Below, one piece after another: positions 1-7,648 of a stretch of DNA of 45,559 bases. The DNA comes from a virus: the IMG/VR virus record IMGVR_UViG_3300021180_000019, positions 1-45,559 of that record; one strand, 5' to 3'. Position 1 is the first letter of the stretch. Each line of letters starts with the position of its first letter. The notes beneath the pieces are model-generated. The model saw nothing but the letters and a program-made list of their open reading frames with translations, made no database searches and was not told the DNA's origin. A program made the position numbers and the translations under genes.

Positions 1-1800
1 CCTGCCGCGGCTGTTCGGATCAGGGAGAGTTTTCGCTTTCTTTTTCTGAGTCTGATCCACTACGGTCATAAACGTCAACGCTTCTTTTTCAGCGCCCCAC
101 GGTGTCATCACTGTGCGGATCTCTGGATACGGATAGCAGAGAGCACGATTGCTCGGAAGCAGCATCCACAGGAACGAGCCGGCCTTGCGAAACTTCACTC
201 GGCGGCCAGCGGGGCCAACTTCAAAAACCCCGTTCGATTCCATTGCATCAAGGGCCGCGCGCTCCAGAGCATACCAGTAATTGACTGTCTTTCTGTTTGC
301 CTCACGCCAGTTGGTTTTGATTTCTTCGGCTTCGTCGTCTCGAACCTTAACGTTGTAGTTTTTCGACATCATCTGGAACGCGCCGACAGATCCGCCGTAC
401 CCTAAACTGAGTATCGATACCTTACCTACAAGTCGTTGAAACCAGTTCACCTCTTCCATGGGCACGTGATAGATGCTGGATGCCGCATGTTCGTAGATTT
501 TGCCGTGAGTCCGAAAGACTTCGAGCACATTGTCCTGCCCTGCGAGCCACGGGAGCGCACGCGCTTCCACCTGAGAGAAATCGCAGGCGACCAGTTCATT
601 TCCTTCACCTGCAACCAGCATCCCTCGAATGCAGTCGGAAACGGCAGCCATGCTCGGCCCGTAGAACAGATCGAACATCTCTTTGTCGTCGAGCATCGAG
701 AACATGGTGTCCACGTCATCCTGCGTGGTGCCCAGGCGGGGACGAGGAAGATTCTGACTCTGGAACCCACGGCCAGCCCAACGGCCAGTAGACGCAGCGT
801 GGAACTGATGTAGGTTGCGCATGCGGCCGTCAGTAGACGCTTTCTCCCGCATGGTGACCAGCTTCGCCGTACTGCTCTTGGCAGCCTCCTGACGGAGTTC
901 AAGAGCGCGGCGCACTGCGGGAGGAAGCGGCGGAATCTTCGATGTCAATATGAACACCGAGTCGCTCTCTTCAGAACTAAGCTCCTCTTCTTTAATTCCT
1001 GCTAACGCATCGATCACATCCGCCTTGGCCAGGCCGTCCATCTGAACGCCTTGCGCAGCGATCCACTTGCCGAGCACCTGCACTTCGTTGCAGGATCCGA
1101 CCACACCATCGGTCACACGAAGCATCTCGGCGTTGAGCCGCTTCTGTTCGGACTGGATGATCGCGATCGCTTTATCGGCACTGGCGAGGTCGCACATCAC
1201 GCCGCGGTTGTTGATCTTGTAGTCGAGTTCCCACAGGGCGCATTCGGACGGGGACAATTCCATCAACCGCTCGAGACAGGAAAGTTCCGTCCTCACGTCC
1301 TGCCGGTTGTACTCATAAACCCGCATGAATTTGTCGAGGCTCTCGACGTCGCGGCGCCACATCGTGCCGTCTTTCTTGGGCTTGGACAGTTGCAGCATGA
1401 TCCTATGGCCCTCGGCGTCCTTGCGCTGGTCTACACCGAGCGCCGGCGCAGCATCCTCCAGAGCGCCCGGCAGGGCCATCGCGTAGGCCCGCACCATGGA
1501 ACAGCGGACCTGAGAGATAGGGAGAGGAAGCCAATTGTATTTTGGAACGCAGCAGAGATTCCAGATCGCCAGTTCAAAGGCGGCGTTCCAAGCGGTGACA
1601 ATGCCGCCGGATTCGATGTGAACAAATAGGTCTTTTGGAAAAGGCTCACCCTCGACCCAGGTCTTAATGTGCTCTGGATCGGGGCCGTAGGACATGCAAT
1701 GCACGCCTGTGGACTCGTCGGTCGCGTAGTTGTGCAAGCCTGATTTTTTCAGGTCTATTCGAGAAAAACTCTCAAAGTCCAAGCCCCACGATTGCGTCAT
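1..1800 (-). CDS. polA: Family A DNA polymerase with 3'-5' exonuclease domain (partial)
   Basis: Replicative DNA polymerase of the phage; the first 600 codons are present and the C-terminus lies beyond the window. The N-terminus carries a DnaQ-like proofreading domain: Exo I D8-F-E10, Exo II near N72-A-A-F-E, Exo III Y163-x3-D167. Polymerase motif A is CDFSQVEAR with D407. Motif B follows the R-x3-K-x7-YG rule (R456, K460, Y468, G469). Motif C is not in the window. The residue matching E. coli Phe762 (K460+4) is Leu464, a state reported for many viral PolA enzymes and linked in the literature to slower or temperate replication. The start is fixed by an ATGA overlap with the methyltransferase stop. 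The protein goes with DUF2800, DUF2815 and SNF2 genes upstream, a common phage set. Family assignment is secure from motifs. Confidence 0.96.
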   Translation of the reverse strand, partial: MTQSWGLDFESFSRIDLKKSGLHNYATDESTGVHCMSYGPDPEHIKTWVEGEPFPKDLFVHIESGGIVTAWNAAFELAIWNLCCVPKYNWLPLPISQVRCSMVRAYAMALPGALEDAAPALGVDQRKDAEGHRIMLQLSKPKKDGTMWRRDVESLDKFMRVYEYNRQDVRTELSCLERLMELSPSECALWELDYKINNRGVMCDLASADKAIAIIQSEQKRLNAEMLRVTDGVVGSCNEVQVLGKWIAAQGVQMDGLAKADVIDALAGIKEEELSSEESDSVFILTSKIPPLPPAVRRALELRQEAAKSSTAKLVTMREKASTDGRMRNLHQFHAASTGRWAGRGFQSQNLPRPRLGTTQDDVDTMFSMLDDKEMFDLFYGPSMAAVSDCIRGMLVAGEGNELVACDFSQVEARALPWLAGQDNVLEVFRTHGKIYEHAASSIYHVPMEEVNWFQRLVGKVSILSLGYGGSVGAFQMMSKNYNVKVRDDEAEEIKTNWREANRKTVNYWYALERAALDAMESNGVFEVGPAGRRVKFRKAGSFLWMLLPSNRALCYPYPEIRTVMTPWGAEKEALTFMTVVDQTQKKKAKTLPDPNSRGR

Positions 1801-2267
1801 TTTGGCTCCAAAATGAAAGCCGCGATGTGTCTGCCTGTGCCTTTTCCAGCACTTCCATCTTCAATAGAATGCCAACGTACGTCCCCGAGATTGCGAACTT
1901 TCGTTCCGATAGCTGACAAAATCATGAGTACCCATTTGTCAACTGAATAGACCAACACAACTCTTTTTCCTTTTTGTTGTTCTTCGATAGCTTTTCGAAC
2001 CCAAGCTGTCGGTCCTTTTTTCTTACCTTGATGAACAATCGATCCAAATGGAGGATTGACGTAACTCGACTGACCCCATTCGCAGGTCAATCCATCAAAA
2101 CCGTCAGGCAACGGAAACGGACATGGATCGAAATCAAAATGGAATTCCGCATCAAGCGCTGCGTAAAGATCGGGGGGAGTAAGCCAGTAATGCTTGCCGT
2201 CGTCACCGTTGCCTTGATGGAATTTGTTGTCGGCAGGAGCAAGCTGAGATTGGTGGGTCGTGCTCAT
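1797..2267 (-). CDS. Phage DNA N-6-adenine methyltransferase (Dam-like)
   Basis: Probably transfers a methyl group from S-adenosylmethionine to adenine N6 in phage DNA, either to mimic host methylation or to escape restriction. The 156-residue length fits the phage Dam-like family. The catalytic NPPF motif is present (S-Y-V-N-P-P-F-G near residues 68-75), with an upstream D-F-D-P-C-P segment after a W-x-T-P-P start typical of the family. A GAGGG ribosome site precedes the ATG. The stop overlaps the polymerase start by 4 bases, so the two are coupled. An intrinsic terminator lies just upstream, between this gene and the DUF2815 gene. The recognition site cannot be told from sequence. Confidence 0.9.
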   Translation of the reverse strand: MSTTHQSQLAPADNKFHQGNGDDGKHYWLTPPDLYAALDAEFHFDFDPCPFPLPDGFDGLTCEWGQSSYVNPPFGSIVHQGKKKGPTAWVRKAIEEQQKGKRVVLVYSVDKWVLMILSAIGTKVRNLGDVRWHSIEDGSAGKGTGRHIAAFILEPK

Positions 2268-2294
2268 TTAGCCCTCAAAAATCATGCAGACTGC

Positions 2295-2323
2295 AAAAAA
2301 GTGGGGAGGCTGTACACCTCCCC
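2295..2323 (-). terminator. Intrinsic terminator between DUF2815 gene and dam-polA
   Basis: On the minus strand a perfect 7-bp stem (GGGGAGG / CCTCCCC) with a 7-base loop is followed within two bases by six T residues. It follows the DUF2815 stop and precedes the methyltransferase start by about 30 bases. It should attenuate transcription into the methyltransferase and polymerase unless read-through or antitermination occurs. No clear separate promoter is visible for those two genes. Confidence 0.8.
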
Positions 2324-2339
2324 TAACCCCAACTACAAC

Positions 2340-2915
2340 TCATCCAAAGATCGACGTTGCAGTCTTCCCGTTCGATGCCCCGGCGGGCACGTCGACGGGC
2401 TCGAAGGCCTTGGATGCGGGAATGCGGCCGTTGCCCAGGGGATCGTCGTCGCGCAGCTTCTGCACATTCTGCAGGCCGAAGCTGACGCCCTTGTTGCCGG
2501 CGGTGTCGTAAGCGAAGGCACGCACCTGGCAGCGGTACCATGCGCCGGAGTACACATCCGCGTCGTCGATGATATCTTGCAGCTTGTTGTCGACGATACC
2601 GGGGCGACGATCCTCGTTTGCGGAGAAGGACATAATCACCCAGTCGTCCCCGATGCCGACGATGGGAGCTTCGAGCTCTTCGTTGATGCGGAACGGAGAG
2701 CGCAGGGTCTTGGGGATTTTGTCGCCCCATTTTTCTGTGGCGGCGGCGTGCGCTTCCTTCTTGAGCGCGCTCAGATCCGCCTTGGGCGGGAACGCGGCGC
2801 GGATTGAGAACTTCGGCTTGCTGGTAGAACCATCCGCATTTTTCATTGCGGTGGCGCGGAAGACGCTGATGAATGCAGCGCGGAACTCAGGCGTGATCAG
2901 GTTATCTGCTGGCAT
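2340..2915 (-). CDS. DUF2815 family protein, probable ssDNA-binding replication protein
   Basis: A 191-residue protein matching the DUF2815 pattern: an acidic mixed alpha/beta body, repeated Y-x-G-x-W-Y-R segment and a conserved region ending near D-D-P-L-G. DUF2815 proteins accompany DUF2800 nucleases and family A polymerases in phages and are thought to bind single-stranded DNA; that role is family inference. The start was set at 2915 rather than further upstream because an AAAGGAG ribosome site sits 8 bases ahead and the protein begins M-P-A-D-N. The C-terminus ends T-S-I-F-G, which resembles the D-I-F tails of three proteins at 9.7-10.9 kb. Confidence 0.88.
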   Translation of the reverse strand: MPADNLITPEFRAAFISVFRATAMKNADGSTSKPKFSIRAAFPPKADLSALKKEAHAAATEKWGDKIPKTLRSPFRINEELEAPIVGIGDDWVIMSFSANEDRRPGIVDNKLQDIIDDADVYSGAWYRCQVRAFAYDTAGNKGVSFGLQNVQKLRDDDPLGNGRIPASKAFEPVDVPAGASNGKTATSIFG

Positions 2916-2985
2916 TGGTGGTGCTCCTTTTTGTCGGTTGAGAGTTGTGGTTGTCGGTTGGCTTAGGAGCGCGGTGCTCAGGGCC

Positions 2986-3165
2986 TTACGAATTGAAAAG
3001 CTGAGGAAGTATCTCGTCTTTCGCCTCACGTAGTGCTTGACAGGCGTCAGTGAAATACTCGTCGTACTTCGGGTTACTCAGATCCCTCTTCCCAATCTCG
3101 ACGATGCCTTCTAAAGCTCGTAAAATATGCATCTGAGTCTCCGGCGTTAATTCAAACAGTTTCAT
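2986..3165 (-). CDS. Small conserved-looking hypothetical protein (59 aa)
   Basis: A 59-codon frame starting M-K-L-F-E-L-T-P-E and ending Q-L-F-N-S. It is acidic and predicted mostly helical, with no recognised motif. Its ATG overlaps the DUF2800 stop by four bases (ATGA), the same coupling used throughout this operon, which is the main reason to call it real. It sits between a nuclease and an ssDNA-binding protein, so a role as a small recombination accessory is possible but unsupported. Confidence 0.75.
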   Translation of the reverse strand: MKLFELTPETQMHILRALEGIVEIGKRDLSNPKYDEYFTDACQALREAKDEILPQLFNS

Positions 3166-4388
3166 TCCAGTATCCCCGCTAAAGTTGTCTCGGCAAACGC
3201 TGCCTTCGCATCGATCCTCACCGGATCGCGCTTGTCTGAAACATGCACCAAAGTGTGGCCGCTGGATTTCTTTTCGACAAACGGCTCAAGCACAGCGGCG
3301 CGTTCTTTGGCGTTCTTGCCGGGAGCGAGTTTCTCAGCATCACCGATACCGATCAGTGTGGGTTGCTCCCAAATTTCGAACGGACTGCAACCCAAGGCCT
3401 TCACCAGTTGAGGCGAGATGTCGGCTCGTGAAGTATCCTCTTTCCACTTGCGGATGGCCTGTTTGTCCACCAGCTTGTAGTCAGGAATCTCGATGCCCTT
3501 TTCAGCCTCGCCATAAGCAAACTCGCGAGTATTTTTGATCCACGCTTCGAGGATCGGCATGAAGTCGAGAGCGCGAGCGAGAGCGAGCGGATCGTATGCT
3601 GGCTTAGCTAGAGCTTTGTCAGGAGACAGGATTGTAGGCTCAGCAAACACCTGCTTGGCCAGAGCCTGAGCCCGGTTTTTGATCGCGGGGCATTTGGGAG
3701 ATGCAGCGCACCACCGGCATCCTTTTTCAGAAGGTTTGAGAAAGTTGTCTTCCCAACCCTTCGAGCCTTTAGCTGTCTCAGCCAATTCGGCTCTACCAAC
3801 TGCGTCCAATACATCCGCGTGCAGGTCCAGAAGATCCGCAACGTCAAAATCCACACTGCGAATGAATCCGTCCGGATGATCGTACCTGGGCTGCACGATA
3901 CCAATGTTGATCGTCCGCGCCGGCAGTTTCATTGTGAGCAGCGTCGCCAGGGCGTAAATGCGGAGCTGGATGTTGCGCTCCACATTAACGACCACGCCGG
4001 CGCCGTACTTCAGATCGCGCACGTAGAGAGTGTGCGAATCCGGGTGCCAGGTGATGAAGTCCGCAGTGCCGTAGACGTCCGTGTTGACTGCAACCTGCTT
4101 TTCCACGTATACCTTCGGACCTTTGACGCGGATGCACTCATCGACGTAGATCTTGACGTGCTTATGGATCTCGACTTCCTCACCGGGGGTTGGACTTGGA
4201 GTCGCACCGTGTTGCGCGAAGTGAAGCAGCAGCCATTTCTGTGCGTAGGCATGGGCTCTGGTGCCTTCGTCAGCGTATTCGGATTCGGACTCGGGCATGC
4301 CTTCAGAGAGCACAATCGAACCGGGGCAGGTCATCCAGCGGTCTGCCCCCGACGGAGGTAGTTTGGAATGGAGAGATGGGCTACCCAT
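3162..4388 (-). CDS. DUF2800 family PD-(D/E)XK nuclease with probable Fe-S cluster (Cas4/RecB-like)
   Basis: Predicted exonuclease acting in phage recombination or end processing. The catalytic PD-(D/E)XK core is visible: E41-G-T near the N-terminus, D110 in Y-G-T-A-D and D125-L-K127 in R-D-L-K-Y-G. Cysteines C21 and C224-x2-C227-x5-C233 reproduce the spacing of the 4Fe-4S cluster in Cas4 and AddB-type nucleases. The length of 408 residues is usual for DUF2800. It overlaps the neighbouring genes on both sides (ATGA downstream, 8 bases upstream). Its start lies in the recurrent AATGGGTAG junction. The nuclease call is by motif; iron binding is inference. Confidence 0.9.
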   Translation of the reverse strand: MGSPSLHSKLPPSGADRWMTCPGSIVLSEGMPESESEYADEGTRAHAYAQKWLLLHFAQHGATPSPTPGEEVEIHKHVKIYVDECIRVKGPKVYVEKQVAVNTDVYGTADFITWHPDSHTLYVRDLKYGAGVVVNVERNIQLRIYALATLLTMKLPARTINIGIVQPRYDHPDGFIRSVDFDVADLLDLHADVLDAVGRAELAETAKGSKGWEDNFLKPSEKGCRWCAASPKCPAIKNRAQALAKQVFAEPTILSPDKALAKPAYDPLALARALDFMPILEAWIKNTREFAYGEAEKGIEIPDYKLVDKQAIRKWKEDTSRADISPQLVKALGCSPFEIWEQPTLIGIGDAEKLAPGKNAKERAAVLEPFVEKKSSGHTLVHVSDKRDPVRIDAKAAFAETTLAGILE

Positions 4389-4740
4389 TGGACTTTCCTT
4401 CCGCTTTGGCGAGTGCTTCCATCGCCATAGTAGTAAATTCAGCGATCAGCAAAGGGTTGCACGAATCGGCATCGACGAAAGTTTTTAGCGCCGCATACAT
4501 TTCTGGCGCCGCTGCGATAAGATTGGCATTTGCATCCTTTATATCAGCGTCATCCGTCCGCTTCCATTTATGAGATCCGCCTGAGTAAAGCCCATCACGG
4601 ATCTCCGTTGTACCGCACTCAGCGATGATCAATTCAGAATCATCGTCGTAGTAAGGTTGGTCCTTGAAAACTTCTGGTCCGCGGCCTGTATTGGTTCCGT
4701 CAACGCGAATACTCCATGGCCCTGGTGTAAAATTAGCCAT
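4381..4740 (-). CDS. Phage hypothetical protein, TPGPW/ANANLIAAAPEMYAAL type (intact copy)
   Basis: A 119-residue protein with two hallmarks common in phage genomes: T-P-G-P-W near the N-terminus and A-N-A-N-L-I-A-A-A-P-E-M-Y-A-A-L around residues 72-87. Function is unknown in all relatives I know. The next gene upstream (4758-4997) is a paralogue, and the ends of both genes are alike at the DNA level. The start overlaps the ancestral stop of that paralogue (ATGGCTAA), and its own stop overlaps the DUF2800 start (ATGGGTAG). Confidence 0.88.
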   Translation of the reverse strand: MANFTPGPWSIRVDGTNTGRGPEVFKDQPYYDDDSELIIAECGTTEIRDGLYSGGSHKWKRTDDADIKDANANLIAAAPEMYAALKTFVDADSCNPLLIAEFTTMAMEALAKAEGKSNG

Positions 4741-4810
4741 TGAAAACCGCCTTTCCTTCAGCTTTGGCGAGAGCGCCTACCGCCCAAGCTGCGACGATCT
4801 CTGATTTTGG
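4733..4810 (-). pseudogene. Remnant 3' end of the TPGPW paralogue in the shifted frame
   Basis: Reading the frame offset from the gene at 4758-4997, the codons give S-E-I-V-A-A-W-A-V-G-A-L-A-K-A-E-G-K and a TAA that overlaps the next ATG exactly (ATGGCTAA). The match to the sister end (M-A-M-E-A-L-A-K-A-E-G-K) shows this was once coding. The missing stretch between the two frames is about ten codons compared with the sister. Confidence 0.6.
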
Positions 4811-4997
4811 TTAGCGCCGCATACATCTCAGGTGATGCCGCGATGAGGTTGGCGTTGGCTTTAGAAACGGTATATCCGTCAACACCATCATCGGTGTGCT
4901 CCGCCTCGTGCTTTTGCGCTTCGACTACATGAAATGTGCCGCGCTCGCCACGGAGAAGAACAGTCCACGGTCCTTGAGTGTGCTCGCTGCTACCCAT
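4758..4997 (-). CDS. TPGPW-type hypothetical protein, paralogue with frameshifted C-terminus
   Basis: A 79-residue paralogue of the gene at 4381-4740, sharing T-Q-G-P-W and A-N-A-N-L-I-A-A-S-P-E-M-Y-A-A-L. The start at 4997 was chosen because ATGGGTAG overlaps the upstream stop, as at the sister junction. After M-Y-A-A-L-T the frame turns into a basic non-homologous tail and stops at 4758. In the next frame (about 4810 to 4733) the sequence reads A-L-A-K-A-E-G-K, matching the sister C-terminus A-L-A-K-A-E-G-K. Thus an out-of-frame deletion seems to have truncated this copy. It may still make a stable N-terminal domain. Confidence 0.7.
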   Translation of the reverse strand: MGSSEHTQGPWTVLLRGERGTFHVVEAQKHEAEHTDDGVDGYTVSKANANLIAASPEMYAALTKIRDRRSLGGRRSRQS

Positions 4998-5520
4998 TGA
5001 GCGTAGCTGCAAGCTGGCTCAGCTTGTCGGACTCCAGAGCGAGAGCCTCGGTGACGCGGTTGCATCCAAAAGCGCGCAGTTTCTCGATCGCGTCTTCCAT
5101 GCTGTGACGCGCGATGTAACCGTTCAGCAGGGCGCGTAGCTGATCCGCGTCGATCTTGGTTGCGCCGTTGATGGGTTGGGCAGCTTCGGCTTTACGAGCA
5201 GTCTCAGCGGCAGCCTTCCGTGCAGCTTCGGCGGCGGCGAGTTGATCACCGACTGTGGGAGGTGCTGCGGCCTTGGCCGCCTCGTCTGCAGCGATCTGTT
5301 CCTTGGTGCGGCGAGTGCGCTTTGTTGTGGCTTCGGTGGTAGGCTCGACAAGGACGGGACCAGCAGTTTGCTCGACGCTTGCCTTGAGTTGTTCGTGGAA
5401 CGTGGTGGGGGCTGGCGCGAGACTGGGCTGGGAAGGCTGACCGTAGAGAGTGGACAGGAATACAAGGAGGGCTTGTGCCTCACTTGGGTTCATAGAAGCA
5501 GTGTCAAATTGGATGTTCAT
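4990..5520 (-). CDS. Hypothetical protein with Ala-rich linker and helical C-terminal domain
   Basis: A 176-residue protein with three parts: an N-terminal segment with F-L-x-T-L-x3-P-S-Q, a long Ala/Lys/Glu-rich linker with K-R-T-R-R-T-K, and a C-terminal helical domain ending A-F-G-C-N-R-V-T-E-A-L. That C-terminal pattern is common in small phage proteins encoded beside recombination genes, where it is uncharacterised. It is the first gene after a promoter at about 5.58 kb, with an AAGG ribosome site. The N-terminal pattern recurs in the frame at 36699-37130. Confidence 0.8.
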   Translation of the reverse strand: MNIQFDTASMNPSEAQALLVFLSTLYGQPSQPSLAPAPTTFHEQLKASVEQTAGPVLVEPTTEATTKRTRRTKEQIAADEAAKAAAPPTVGDQLAAAEAARKAAAETARKAEAAQPINGATKIDADQLRALLNGYIARHSMEDAIEKLRAFGCNRVTEALALESDKLSQLAATLNG

Positions 5521-5571
5521 TTTTGGGTTGCCTTTCAGTGGCTAAGTGTTGCGGGTTGAAATTGTGAAATA

Positions 5572-5600
5572 ACTGTACGTCACTATCTGGAGTTTGTCGA
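5572..5600 (-). promoter_or_regulatory. Promoter, TCGACA-N17-TACAGT
   Basis: Minus-strand hexamers TCGACA and TACAGT with a 17-base spacer, about 50 bases before the ATG at 5520. The -10 belongs to the TANNGT group that recurs in this window and is followed by TAT, as at 9.7 and 15.7 kb. Confidence 0.6.
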
Positions 5601-5625
5601 GAGGAAAAATTGGAAAAATTTCAAG

Positions 5626-6990
5626 TCATAATATCTTCGCCAATTCGCGCATTTTTTTCGTCAAGACATCCTGAACGTGTTCGTCGACACTCCCGTACAA
5701 ACTGAAGATTCGAGCGCGGACAGGATTCCGCTGACCGATGCGACAGAGACGCATGACAGCTTGGGCATTCAAACTTGGAACCCAATCTTGTTCGCAGAAT
5801 ATTGCCTCGTCACAGACGTTCTGCAGCCCATCAACACCGGTTCCCATAGCAGCTATGTTACCGAGTATGAGTCTCACAGTTGGATCAGATTGGAACCGAT
5901 CGATGTTGGGCTGGCGCTTCTCTGCAAGAGTATCGCCGGTGATGGTAAGAGGGTTAAATAATTTCAATTTTTCAGTCAGCCATTTGATACCGATTTTGTG
6001 AATACCGAAGACGACGAGCTTGGATATTTGGTTGGTAGTAAGATCTTCTACTATGGCGTCAACAATCGCGGGGAGTTTTGCCATCAGAGTGTAGCGACGG
6101 AGAGTGGTCAAACTGCTGGCCATAGATTCAAGAGTGGCAAGCTGAGAGTTGTCGTCGCCGCTGAGCGCTTCCTGAAGTTGAGCGTCAGCTTGCGTCATCT
6201 GTGGAAGCATCGCTAGAAACTCAGGCGCCATCGCTGCGTCGGATCGCGGAACCGTGATAGTCTCGAACATCGGCTCTTTGAGATCAGGCTGGACCTCTGC
6301 TTTTGAACGACGAAGCATGAAGGGCTCTAAGATTTTATGAAGTTCTTCGACATGTTTATGTTTAGAAAATCTGAAACCGTGCTCACTATCAAATCCTTCG
6401 CAGAAAAAATACAACCAGTCCTGATAAGGCATATCGGTGAGCCCAGCCGATCTAACATGGGTCCAGAGTTCTCCCGCATGGTTCAATGCCGGCGTTCCAG
6501 TCAATCTCCAAGTGCGGGTGGCCTTTGTGATGAGCCCAGCGTACCGCTTGCCAGAGCCATAAATAGCGCGGGTTCGATAACCGCTGGTGTTTTTAGAAAC
6601 CACATACCTGGATTTTAGTGCGTGAGCTTCGTCAATTATCAGAACGTCCCACTGGACCGACATGAGCAAACCGAGATGCTTGACCACAGCGTCGTAAAAG
6701 ATAATCACGACTCCGAAAGTTCGCGGAGTATCGCCGGGCATACAAATCTGAAGGGGCCGATCCATCGGACTGAACCGCTCGAACTCCCTGGCCCATTGGA
6801 CGCGCGTGCTCGCAGGACATACCACGAGTATGTTTGTGGCACCCACAAGATCAACACCTCGGATCGCGGTCCCCGTCTTGCCCACGCCTGGCACGTCAGC
6901 TAAAAGAGCCTGGATGCAAATCTTCAGCCATTCTGCGCCATCGATTTGATAATCGAACGGAGTTATAAGGGGCGCACGGTAAAGACTCAC
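5626..6990 (-). CDS. SNF2-family DEAH helicase/translocase
   Basis: ATP-driven dsDNA translocase or remodeller of the short phage SNF2 type (454 residues). Motif I is A-D-V-P-G-V-G-K-T (31-39), motif II D-E-A-H (120-123), motif III L-T-G-T-P (163-167), motif V G-T-G-V-D-G and motif VI Q-A-V-M-R-L-C-R-I-G-Q near the C-terminus. Both RecA-like lobes are complete. The start is GTG at 6990, preceded by GAGGA and overlapping the small upstream frame as GTGA. Phage SNF2 proteins of this kind sit with family A polymerases and probably aid replication or recombination; the exact role is unknown. Confidence 0.95.
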   Translation of the reverse strand: MSLYRAPLITPFDYQIDGAEWLKICIQALLADVPGVGKTGTAIRGVDLVGATNILVVCPASTRVQWAREFERFSPMDRPLQICMPGDTPRTFGVVIIFYDAVVKHLGLLMSVQWDVLIIDEAHALKSRYVVSKNTSGYRTRAIYGSGKRYAGLITKATRTWRLTGTPALNHAGELWTHVRSAGLTDMPYQDWLYFFCEGFDSEHGFRFSKHKHVEELHKILEPFMLRRSKAEVQPDLKEPMFETITVPRSDAAMAPEFLAMLPQMTQADAQLQEALSGDDNSQLATLESMASSLTTLRRYTLMAKLPAIVDAIVEDLTTNQISKLVVFGIHKIGIKWLTEKLKLFNPLTITGDTLAEKRQPNIDRFQSDPTVRLILGNIAAMGTGVDGLQNVCDEAIFCEQDWVPSLNAQAVMRLCRIGQRNPVRARIFSLYGSVDEHVQDVLTKKMRELAKIL

Positions 6991-7199
6991 TTGATAATCC
7001 TCGTAAAAGGACTACGAACCATGGCCAAGGCTTCGCGATGCGTACAGCCAGCGGATCTACACATTGCGTATTTGAGAGTACGCTGCCAAGTACGACAAGC
7101 GAACAGGAGACTACGACCTGAAAGCGAAGGCGTCGCCCACAGGCCGTTGTGACTGACAACGCTGTAACGAGAAAAAGGAGTGCCGCGTGTCCAGGTCAT
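6987..7199 (-). CDS. Hypothetical protein (70 aa) bridging two coupled genes
   Basis: A basic 70-residue frame with four cysteines. It is supported mainly by position: its ATG overlaps the upstream stop (ATGA) and its stop overlaps the helicase GTG (GTGA), so without it the operon would have an odd 200-base hole. The N-terminal R-G-T-P-x-S and later C-R-T-W faintly recall the R-G-H...C-R-x-C zinc pattern of small phage HNH-like proteins, but cysteine spacing is not kept. No function is assigned. Confidence 0.55.
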   Translation of the reverse strand: MTWTRGTPFSRYSVVSHNGLWATPSLSGRSLLFACRTWQRTLKYAMCRSAGCTHREALAMVRSPFTRIIK

Positions 7200-7480
7200 C
7201 GATTGTCAGCACCTTCCTGATAAAAATCAACGTACATAGACGCGCCGTCGAGCCAGCGGATCGTTCCGTTTTGCTGATAGGCACGTTTAACCTTCATCCG
7301 TGAACTGTACGGCGCATACTCCAGCACTCGGTACAAAGCGTCATAACCGGAAGTGGTGTAACGGATGAGCGTGCCGACCGGATACGCATAACGAACTGCG
7401 GCAACAAAATCTTCCTCAGCTTTTTTCAAGCGCAGACGAGATCGTTCCAGCGTTCGCAATCTCAATTCAGCTTTCTTCAT
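7196..7480 (-). CDS. Hypothetical protein (94 aa)
   Basis: Begins with a basic, probably coiled-coil helix (K-K-A-E-L-R-L-R-T-L-E-R-S-R-L-R), followed by a compact region rich in Tyr and Val that looks like a small beta domain (Y-P-V-G-T-L-I-R-Y). No family recognised. It overlaps both neighbours by four bases, inside the recombination operon between the RuvC-like gene and the SNF2 helicase. Confidence 0.82.
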   Translation of the reverse strand: MKKAELRLRTLERSRLRLKKAEEDFVAAVRYAYPVGTLIRYTTSGYDALYRVLEYAPYSSRMKVKRAYQQNGTIRWLDGASMYVDFYQEGADNR

Positions 7481-7647
7481 TGCCGTACTATCTCCGTGAC
7501 TTTGTGTTCGTCTTTATCTGCTAAGGTATAAGCGTAATCCTCAGCCCAGTCTTTTGCTAGAATGTTTGCGGAGTCGGAGAATTTCACCATCTCCTGTTTC
7601 CAATCTCCGGTCACTGGATCACGGTATTCAATCAAGAACTTGGCCAT
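7477..7647 (-). CDS. Small acidic hypothetical protein (56 aa)
   Basis: A 56-codon frame starting M-A-K-F-L-I-E-Y-R-D-P and ending E-I-V-R-Q. The ATG is preceded by a GGGGTGGTG purine stretch, and the stop overlaps the next start (ATGA). It begins two bases after the RuvC-like stop. Predicted one strand pair plus helix; no recognised domain. Spacing and ribosome site argue that it is translated. Confidence 0.75.
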   Translation of the reverse strand: MAKFLIEYRDPVTGDWKQEMVKFSDSANILAKDWAEDYAYTLADKDEHKVTEIVRQ

Positions 7648-7648
7648 G

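Noticed and set aside
6946-7152. Plus-strand 68-codon frame inside the leftward operon
   Set aside because: Antisense to the helicase start and to the small frame with overlaps on both sides; no promoter or ribosome site.
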